A stretch of DNA of 12,309 nt, from contig JAMCTA010000170.1 in NCBI GenBank assembly GCA_023381895.1, forward strand, positions 1 through 12,309. The letters run 5' to 3'. Positions 7,946 through 12,309 of the stretch are shown here, piece after piece. Source of the stretch: Chloroflexota bacterium. Lineage in GTDB: Bacteria > Chloroflexota > UBA4733. The notes beneath the pieces were generated by a model. It worked only from the letters and a program-made list of their open reading frames with translations, did not search any database and was not told where the DNA came from. The translations under genes were made by a program, and so were the position numbers. Positions within the stretch are counted from its first letter, which is position 1. The number at the start of each line of letters is the position of its first letter.

Positions 7946-7980
7946 CGTCTCCATCTCTGTGATGGCTTGGGCAGGAGACG
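7946..7980. terminator. Possible 3' hairpin between convergent argC and sulfatase genes
   Basis: Directly after the argC stop, CGTCTCC (7946-7952) can pair with GGAGACG (7974-7980) over a 21-base loop; inside it CCATC (7951-7955) and GATGG (7961-7965) offer an alternative 5-bp stem. No T-run follows on either strand, so it would not be a classic factor-independent terminator, but its placement between converging genes suggests an RNA 3'-end structure. The rest of the 133-base gap shows nothing else. Confidence 0.3.
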
Positions 7981-8078
7981 AAGGCTGCGCGTCCACGGTG
8001 ATCGCAACGCAGTTGTGCTTCTGAACGCCAGCAGTCAAATGGGTGTGGCTCCGGTGCTCGCGACGCCCGTCCAGAGCA

Positions 8079-9506
8079 TCAGTAGGGCATGACGCGCGGC
8101 GGACCGTAGTCGAGAGTGGCAATGGCGGCGTCGTAGCTCTTGATGAGAAGCGCCATTTTGACGTCCTGGCTGGCGGGGTTGTCCCAGAGGTTCGTGAACT
8201 CTCTAGGGTCTTCCTGGAGGTCGTAGAGCTCGCCCAGACCCGTTCCGTGATAGGTCACGAGCTTGTGGCGGCGATCGCGGTACATCGTGCCGTAGCTGTG
8301 GTGGGGGAGGTCGACGGCATCGTAGTACTCGCTGCGGATGAACGTACGGTGCTCGGCGAGCGACGCTTGACCGGTAAGCAAGGGCAGGAGTGAGCGTCCC
8401 TGTGTGCCAGGAAGCTGGGGTAGGCCCACGACATCGAGAATGGTAGGGGCGACGTCGAGGAGCTCCACCAGGGCATCACTGCGCGCGCCTTCGAGGATGT
8501 GACCCGGCCAGGAGATGATGAGCGGCACTCGGACCAGCCCTTCGAAGAAGCGGCAGCCCTTCTGTGTCAGACCGTGGTCGCCAAGCGCTTCACCGTGATC
8601 ACTCATAAAGATGACCACGGTGCGCTCGCGCTGTCCCGTACGGTCCAAGAGCTCCAGGATGCGGCCAAATTGCTCATCGATGAGCTCGATCATGGCGTAG
8701 TAGGCAGCCTGGATCTTCTTTGCAGCGATTGCTTCCGGAGACTGTGGAGTGCTCTGAAAGTCGATGCCGGCCAGTGTCCGCTGCTGCTCGAGATCACTCG
8801 GATGACAATGAGGACCGGGAAGACTAGGCGGGTCGAAGCGGCGGTAGAACTCCCAGGGTGGGTTGTAGGGAGGGTGGGGATCGTAGGGGTTGATACTGAG
8901 GAGCCACGGCCGGTCGTGCTGGGCCTGCACGAATTGGAGGGCTTGTTCGCTGCACCAAGTGGTCTGGTGCAGGTGGGGTGGCACATTGTCGTGGTCGGGT
9001 GATGGCTCTATGAGGCCGCCGAAAAGGCTGGAGCGCACAGTGAGCACGGCTGAGGGATCAAGCCCCTGGTCACGCAGCCAGTTGGCGTAGTCGTGGCCAG
9101 TAGGCCAGTTGTCACGAGGGGCGTGGCTGTAGCGAAAGAAGCTGTAGCCATCATTGATGCGCGGCTCAGGGCCGCGGGCTGCCCCTGCCAGGTGAAGCTT
9201 GCCGGTGAGCCCGCAGGTGTAGCCGTTCTCAGCGAGATGGCGCGTGATGAGCATCTCGTCCGGCGGGAAGTAGGTGTTGCCGTTTGTGTTGACGTGCACG
9301 GTGCTGGGGTACTTGCCAGTCAGAAAGCTCGCCCGGCTCGGCGTACAGATGGGGCACTGGCAGAACGCGTGCGTGAAGGCGACGCCCTCGCGCACGAGAC
9401 GGTCGAGGTGCGGAGTATGGACGTAGGGATTCCCGAGCGCAGCGATCGTGTCGAAGCGCTGCTGATCGGTGCAGTACCAGATGATGTTAGGTGGACGGTT
9501 TGACAC
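8079..9506 (-). CDS. Sulfatase (alkaline phosphatase superfamily), apparently cytoplasmic
   Basis: This is a 475-residue hydrolase of the type I sulfatase family, which removes sulfate esters using a formylglycine made from cysteine. The GTG start at 9506 follows AAGAGGAGAG on the minus strand. The signature CTPSRASFLTG begins at Cys54, the residue to be converted. Metal and active-site residues are visible: Asp14 with Gln15 in WYCTDQQ, Lys103 and His105 in TGKLHL, His211 in NPYDPHPPY, and Asp303-His304 in MSDHGEALGDHG. The C-terminal part has GTMYRDRRHKLVTYH and ELYDLQEDPREFTNLWDNP, the normal ending of these enzymes. Length is typical. There is no signal peptide, so it should act on an imported substrate. 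The TDQQ motif lacks the usual double Asp, and relatives with such sites include choline-sulfatase-like enzymes and phosphonate or phosphate ester hydrolases, so the ester type is uncertain. It is 106 bases downstream of the LacI-family gene on the same strand; the formylglycine-generating enzyme is not in the window. Confidence 0.93.
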   Translation of the reverse strand: MSNRPPNIIWYCTDQQRFDTIAALGNPYVHTPHLDRLVREGVAFTHAFCQCPICTPSRASFLTGKYPSTVHVNTNGNTYFPPDEMLITRHLAENGYTCGLTGKLHLAGAARGPEPRINDGYSFFRYSHAPRDNWPTGHDYANWLRDQGLDPSAVLTVRSSLFGGLIEPSPDHDNVPPHLHQTTWCSEQALQFVQAQHDRPWLLSINPYDPHPPYNPPWEFYRRFDPPSLPGPHCHPSDLEQQRTLAGIDFQSTPQSPEAIAAKKIQAAYYAMIELIDEQFGRILELLDRTGQRERTVVIFMSDHGEALGDHGLTQKGCRFFEGLVRVPLIISWPGHILEGARSDALVELLDVAPTILDVVGLPQLPGTQGRSLLPLLTGQASLAEHRTFIRSEYYDAVDLPHHSYGTMYRDRRHKLVTYHGTGLGELYDLQEDPREFTNLWDNPASQDVKMALLIKSYDAAIATLDYGPPRVMPY

Positions 9507-9527
9507 GACTCTCCTCTTCGTGCTCCT

Positions 9528-9608
9528 GAGTCAGAGTGCTTGGGCACGGTAGCAGCGGTGTGCAGCGAGGTCAAGGGTAGAGGAGTGAGCCCTTGCCCAG
9601 ACTGACTC
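9528..9608. other. Two-step inverted repeat between the LacI-family and sulfatase genes
   Basis: GAGTCAG (9528-9534) pairs with CTGACTC (9602-9608), and TGGGCA (9541-9546) with TGCCCA (9594-9599), giving a 13-bp interrupted stem around a 47-base loop. It starts five bases beyond the stop of the LacI-family gene and ends 21 bases before the sulfatase start. In the transcript it could mark the 3' end of the regulator message, affect read-through, or alter sulfatase translation. The loop contains the possible sulfatase promoter described separately. Confidence 0.4.
9546..9574 (-). promoter_or_regulatory. Possible promoter of the sulfatase gene
   Basis: On the minus strand, TTGACC (9574-9569, five of six bases of the -35 consensus) is followed after 17 bases by TACCGT (9551-9546, only three of six bases of the -10 consensus). 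The start would fall near 9540, about 33 bases before the sulfatase GTG. It is a weak candidate; transcription could instead continue from the LacI-family gene. Confidence 0.3.
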
Positions 9609-9612
9609 TAGC

Positions 9613-10668
9613 TCATTCTGCGCCCGGCGCCCCCGGCGGACCGCTAGAGCGCCGCACTACCAGATGGGCCGGTAGCATCTCCTGGACCGGCGGCGTTGCA
9701 CGCTGACGGATCAGATCCAGCAGGATGGCGGTAGCTCGGGCGGCCATCTCCTCGATCGGTAAGTGGACGGTCGTCAAGGCAGGCTCTAAGTACGCTGCAA
9801 ACTCGGCATCGTCGCAGCCGGCAATGGCGACGTCCTCTGGGACGCGCAGCCCCCAGTCCCGGATGGCCCGCATGGCGCCGATGGCGAGCAGGTCGTTGGC
9901 CGCAAAGATGGCCGTCGGCCGCCCGCCGTCTGCCGGACTGAGCAGGCGCTGCGTCGCGGCGTAGGCGCCATCTGCCCAGTTCCTGCCGTATGCCACTGCC
10001 TCCAGACCACCCGGCAGGCCCGCGCGGCGCAGTGTCTCTCGGTACCCACGGGTGCGCAGCGTCAGCGCCTGTGACTCGACATCCGGACAGATGAGGCCAA
10101 TTCGGTGATGTCCCAAGTCGATCAGATGCTGGGTGACCAGGCGCCCCACCAGCTCGCTGTCGGTGTTGACGCTGCTATGCCGGGTATAGCGCTGGAAGAG
10201 CACGATGGGGACACTGGGCGTCAGAGAATCCAGGTAGGCATCATCTTCTGGTGCGGTGTTGGTAATGAGCAGGCCATTGAACCAAAACGGTTCACTCAGG
10301 CCACGCAGCTGGTCCAGGCTGCCCAGTTCGAACGTCTCCACGATGAGCTGGACGACGCCGGCAGCAGCGAGTTCCTCCTGCATCGCGTGTAACTGCCGCT
10401 GCACACCAGCCACGATCCGGCTGACCAACGATAGACGCCCATCCACAGGGTGGGCAATCGCTAGGACGATCGTCCGTGGGCCACCACCGTTGCGGCGCAG
10501 CCGCCGGGCCGCGATGTCTGGCGCGTAGCCGAGCTCGCGCGCCGCGTCGAGTACGGCCTGACGTGTGCTCTCAGAGATCACGACGTTAGATGGCCGGCTG
10601 CTCAGAACGATCGAAACGGTCGCGATCGACGTATGGGCGCGTTTTGCGATGTCTACCAGACGGACCAC
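9613..10668 (-). CDS. LacI-family transcriptional regulator
   Basis: This is a DNA-binding repressor or activator of 351 residues controlled by a sugar-like ligand. The N-terminal helix-turn-helix is LVDIAKRAHTSIATVSIVLS (4-23), and the hinge helix region GYAPDIAARRLRR is at 47-59, both in the positions expected for LacI/PurR proteins. The periplasmic-binding-protein-like core follows: TIVLAIAHP, GLLITNT, FQRYTRHSSVNTD (the inter-lobe segment), HLIDLGHHRIGLI, PTAIFAANDLLAIGAMRAI, and the dimer/ligand segment VPEDVAIAGCDDAEFAAYL. These all occur in the normal order. The GTG at 10668 is fixed by the start of the helix-turn-helix; no good ribosome site precedes it, so translation may be weak. 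It is divergent from the binding-protein gene at 11264 and upstream of the sulfatase on the same strand, so these are its likely targets (inference). The Pro/Gly-rich tail SSGPPGAPGAE is unremarkable. Confidence 0.95.
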   Translation of the reverse strand: MVRLVDIAKRAHTSIATVSIVLSSRPSNVVISESTRQAVLDAARELGYAPDIAARRLRRNGGGPRTIVLAIAHPVDGRLSLVSRIVAGVQRQLHAMQEELAAAGVVQLIVETFELGSLDQLRGLSEPFWFNGLLITNTAPEDDAYLDSLTPSVPIVLFQRYTRHSSVNTDSELVGRLVTQHLIDLGHHRIGLICPDVESQALTLRTRGYRETLRRAGLPGGLEAVAYGRNWADGAYAATQRLLSPADGGRPTAIFAANDLLAIGAMRAIRDWGLRVPEDVAIAGCDDAEFAAYLEPALTTVHLPIEEMAARATAILLDLIRQRATPPVQEMLPAHLVVRRSSGPPGAPGAE

Positions 10669-10709
10669 GGCGTAATAAAACCTTTTAGAGTCATCTTCAT
10701 ACCGTGATG

Positions 10710-10738
10710 AGCCTACAGTGCAGTGCTGGACCTGTCAA
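10710..10738 (-). promoter_or_regulatory. Possible promoter of the LacI-family gene
   Basis: On the minus strand a perfect TTGACA (10738-10733) is followed after 17 bases by TAGGCT (10715-10710), a poor -10 with three of six consensus bases. Transcription would begin near 10704, 36 bases before the GTG start at 10668. The weak -10 and weak ribosome site together would suit a regulator kept at low level. Between this promoter and the one at 10899 there are about 160 bases where I see no gene or repeat. Confidence 0.4.
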
Positions 10739-10898
10739 CGTGCCGTGAATCCGGCTTCCAGAAGGCAACCTTGCTGGACATCCATCATCTTGCGAGGCTT
10801 CGGCGTGCCCAGCGAGGCGATTATCAAGGCGCCACGCTCGTTTCTCCTCGAGGTCTACACCACTTGAGTCCAAGCGACGTACCACGATCGTTGCTCAG

Positions 10899-10927
10899 TT
10901 GACAGGAAGTAACAAAGTCCTTATCAT
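10899..10927 (+). promoter_or_regulatory. Sigma70-type promoter of the last importer operon
   Basis: A perfect -35 box TTGACA (10899-10904) and a -10 box TATCAT (10922-10927, five of six consensus bases) are separated by exactly 17 bases. The start would be near 10934, about 330 bases before the ATG of the binding-protein gene at 11264. No other plus-strand gene lies between, so this is the best candidate for that operon's promoter. Confidence 0.7.
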
Positions 10928-10930
10928 ACA

Positions 10931-10942
10931 TTTAACGTTTTA
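10931..10942. promoter_or_regulatory. Candidate LacI-family operator
   Basis: The 12-base site TTTAACGTTTTA is centred on a CG step with a perfect AACGTT core, as in many LacI/PurR-type operators, and overlaps the predicted transcription start at about 10934. The outer positions are only partly symmetric, although TAAC (10933-10936) is also mirrored by GTTA at 10943-10946. The divergent LacI-family gene makes it the natural binder. No second copy was seen at the other importer promoter (2259-2287). Confidence 0.4.
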
Positions 10943-11000
10943 GTTAGCTCCTTTTGATGGTAGAGGGCATTTCCTAACTTGCTGGTGATGGTGTAGGCTG

Positions 11001-11038
11001 CCTCCCCGCCGAGGGGAACAGCCTCGGCGGGGAGGTTT
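11001..11038 (+). terminator. Strong hairpin, possible attenuator in the leader
   Basis: CCTCCCCGCCGAGG (11001-11014) pairs perfectly with CCTCGGCGGGGAGG (11022-11035) around the seven-base loop GGAACAG, and three T residues follow. The stem is long and GC-rich, as in an intrinsic terminator, but the T-run is short. It lies about 67 bases after the predicted transcription start, and no plus-strand gene ends nearby, so if it stops transcription it would act as an attenuator of the downstream importer genes. It could also be an RNA-stabilising structure. Confidence 0.55.
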
Positions 11039-11111
11039 GCCCATGGTTCCTGGACAATGGAGGTGGGTGAAGTCGTCAATCACCCGGCGTACGCGCTACG
11101 GGCAGTTGCAG

Positions 11112-11130
11112 TTGGGGGGCGTTCCCCCAA
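11112..11130 (+). repeat. Second leader hairpin
   Basis: TTGGGGG (11112-11118) pairs with CCCCCAA (11124-11130) around the loop GCGTT. GTTGCA stands just before it (11105-11110) and TCCACCCG shortly after (about 11138-11145), the same flanks in the same order as the hairpin at 5897-5927 read on the minus strand. It may therefore be a copy of a dispersed repeat inserted into the leader, or a regulatory element in its own right. Confidence 0.4.
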
Positions 11131-11176
11131 AGTACTATCCACCCGCGCAGAAGCAGCGGCTGCCAGGACGGCGACC

Positions 11177-11239
11177 GTCTCGTGAAGGTGGTGGGCGCAC
11201 GCTCCCCGTAGTGTCCTCAGCGCCGGCGGTTCACGAGAC
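11177..11239 (+). repeat. 10-bp inverted repeat just upstream of the ribosome site
   Basis: GTCTCGTGAA (11177-11186) is perfectly complementary to TTCACGAGAC (11230-11239), with 43 bases between. The second arm ends twelve bases before AGGAGAGGAA (11251-11260), the ribosome site of the binding-protein gene. In RNA it would close a domain directly next to the translation start and could affect access to it. As DNA it could instead be a widely spaced protein-binding pair. Confidence 0.4.
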
Positions 11240-11263
11240 CGTGTAGCGATAGGAGAGGAAAGA

Positions 11264-12309
11264 ATGCAGTGTCGGCTTTCTCGTCGATCCTTCCTGCAGA
11301 CAAGCACGATGGTGCTTGGTCTGACTGGGACCGCGCTTCTTAGCGCTTGTGGGGCCGTGGCGCCGGCTGCCGGCGCCACAACCTCCTCATCCAAAGCGGC
11401 TGCCACCACCACGAGCGCGTCGAGTACATCTGCAGCATCAAGCACGACTGCGTCGAGCACAGCCGCAGCGCCAAGCACGGCCGCGACTTCGACTGTCGCC
11501 ACCGCCACTCCAGCGCCGGCCGGAGCAGCCCCAGCGGCAGGGAAGACAGCGGTCGACTTTTGGGAGTGGGGGGGTGGTAGCTACCAGGCCGGCTTTACGA
11601 AGTGGGCCGGCGCCTTCAACGCCAAGAGCAGCGACGTCCAGGTGACCGTCACCGTACCGGGCGGCAACTACTACCAGAAAGTCACGGTCGCTGAAGCTGG
11701 AGGGACGGGCCCCGACGCCTTCCTCTCCGACAGTGACGGCTTCAAGAATCGCGCTTTTGCCGGCCTGGAAGGTAGCATCGCTGACTTGGTGGCCCAGGAC
11801 AAGACGGTCGGTGAGAATCTCAAGCAGATGCTACCAGCCGCGGTGCAATGGTATCAGTACGATGGTAAGCAGTGGGGCCTGCCCTGGGACTACAGCGTCG
11901 GTGTTGTTCTATACAATGTCAATCAACTAGACGCGGCGGGGCTGACGCCCCCTACCGAGCTGAGCAAGGACCCGGCCAAGTGGACTTGGAATATCCTTGC
12001 GCAGTACGCCGAGAAGCTCACGGTCATGAAGGGCAACACGGTAGACCGTGTTGGCGCCTTGGTGAGCTGGAGTGGCTATGAAAACAGCTGGTACAGCCTG
12101 GCGCTGGCCAACGGCGGCCACTATTTCAACACCAGCCTCGACCAGTGCACCCTCGCCAGCCCAGAGGCAGTGGCAGCGCTCGACTTCGTCGCCGGCCTGG
12201 CTAAGCGCGGCGTTATTGCCACGCCAACCTCGTGGAAGGCGATTACCAGTCAGTACAAGAAGCCGATGGAGCCGTTCACCGCCGGCAAGGTGGCCATGCA
12301 GTACACCGG
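11264..12309 (+). CDS. CUT1 ABC transporter substrate-binding lipoprotein (5' part)
   Basis: The frame is open from the ATG at 11264 to the right edge (348 codons), so the C-terminal part lies outside. AGGAGAGGAA (11251-11260) is a strong ribosome site. The N-terminus carries a good twin-arginine motif, SRRSFLQ (residues 6-12), a hydrophobic helix, and a lipobox LLSAC with Cys29 as lipid anchor. Residues 30-94 form a low-complexity Ser/Thr/Ala/Pro linker that should hold the binding domain away from the membrane. The binding domain starts at KTAVDFWEWGGG and includes YYQKVTVAEAGGTGPDAFL, WGLPWDYSVGVVLYNVNQL, WTWNILAQYAEKL and EPFTAGKVAMQYT, in the normal order for sugar-binding proteins of this family; Trp and Tyr residues for sugar stacking are plentiful. 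Permease genes are expected just beyond the edge. It is divergent from the LacI-family gene, which probably controls it through the site near 10931. The ligand is unknown. Confidence 0.94.
   Translation, partial: MQCRLSRRSFLQTSTMVLGLTGTALLSACGAVAPAAGATTSSSKAAATTTSASSTSAASSTTASSTAAAPSTAATSTVATATPAPAGAAPAAGKTAVDFWEWGGGSYQAGFTKWAGAFNAKSSDVQVTVTVPGGNYYQKVTVAEAGGTGPDAFLSDSDGFKNRAFAGLEGSIADLVAQDKTVGENLKQMLPAAVQWYQYDGKQWGLPWDYSVGVVLYNVNQLDAAGLTPPTELSKDPAKWTWNILAQYAEKLTVMKGNTVDRVGALVSWSGYENSWYSLALANGGHYFNTSLDQCTLASPEAVAALDFVAGLAKRGVIATPTSWKAITSQYKKPMEPFTAGKVAMQYT

Larger units (their letters stand above)
10934..11263 (+). other. Long structured leader of the binding-protein gene
   Basis: These roughly 330 bases lie between the promoter at 10899 and the start at 11264. 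They contain a perfect 14-bp hairpin, a 7-bp hairpin and a 10-bp inverted repeat that ends twelve bases before the ribosome site; each is listed separately. A 69-codon frame (11037-11246, TTG start) crosses them, but it overlaps the hairpins, has no ribosome site and resembles no protein I know, so I do not call it a gene. No known riboswitch class was recognised. Confidence 0.45.

Noticed and set aside
6929..8122. A 397-codon open frame on the minus strand across argC
   Set aside because: It lies antisense to a gene with complete ArgC motifs, shows no recognisable domain, and long antisense frames are common opposite GC-rich genes.
8499..9503. Plus-strand open frames of 136 to 167 codons across the sulfatase region
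   Set aside because: They are antisense to a sulfatase with all its catalytic motifs, and their translations resemble no protein family.
10697..10885. A 62-codon minus-strand frame upstream of the LacI-family gene
   Set aside because: It has no ribosome site, no recognisable sequence, and runs across the regulator's own likely promoter.
11037..11246. A 69-codon frame in the leader of the last binding-protein gene, a possible leader peptide
   Set aside because: It has a TTG start inside the hairpin tail, no ribosome site, and runs through two structured elements; its sequence has no runs of one amino acid that would suggest attenuation by translation.
1..12309. CRISPR arrays, tRNA or rRNA genes, toxin-antitoxin pairs, transposases or defence genes
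   Set aside because: I looked for regularly spaced repeats, cloverleaf sequences and typical protein motifs on both strands and saw none.

Overview
The window looks like a piece of a Chloroflexota-type genome (Ktedonobacteria or Thermomicrobia would fit; an actinobacterium is the main alternative). The reasons are indirect. Most genes are GC-rich and start with GTG or ATG behind AGGAG-like sites. Both substrate-binding proteins are twin-arginine lipoproteins with long Ser/Thr/Ala-rich linkers after the lipid cysteine, and sugar ABC importers dominate. No rRNA, tRNA or marker gene is present, so taxonomy is inference.

Layout, left to right. (1) 1-1366: the 3' end of one CUT1 sugar-importer operon, with a partial permease and a second permease overlapping it by ATGA. 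(2) 1414-2130, minus strand: a small-molecule class I methyltransferase. (3) 2259-5634: a complete CUT1 importer operon with a near-consensus sigma70 promoter, a lipoprotein binding protein and two permeases, lower in GC than its neighbours. (4) 5722-5898, minus strand: the last 58 codons of a D-2-hydroxyacid dehydrogenase, cut off beside a hairpin, so a pseudogene. (5) 6050-6898: a second, unrelated class I methyltransferase. (6) 6980-7945: an N-acetyl-gamma-glutamyl-phosphate reductase of the short ArgC type. (7) 8079-9506, minus strand: a sulfatase with no signal peptide. (8) 9613-10668, minus strand: a LacI-family regulator. (9) 10669-11263: a divergent control region with promoters facing both ways, a possible LacI-type operator and a long structured leader. 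(10) 11264 to the right edge: the start of a third CUT1 binding protein, open at the window end.

How the parts may work together (inference): the LacI-family protein probably senses a sugar and controls the divergent importer starting at 11264, perhaps together with the sulfatase downstream of it on the same strand. Because the sulfatase appears cytoplasmic, an attractive reading is that a sulfated (or phosphorylated) sugar is imported and then desulfated inside the cell. No importer here has an ATPase gene, as is usual for CUT1 systems that share an MsmK/UgpC-type ATPase encoded elsewhere. The dehydrogenase remnant hints that the locus once encoded further carbon metabolism.

No CRISPR array, phage gene, complete insertion sequence or toxin-antitoxin pair was seen. 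The most unusual feature is the approximately 330-base leader before the last binding-protein gene, which carries a perfect 14-bp hairpin, a second hairpin and a long-range inverted repeat ending just before the ribosome binding site.
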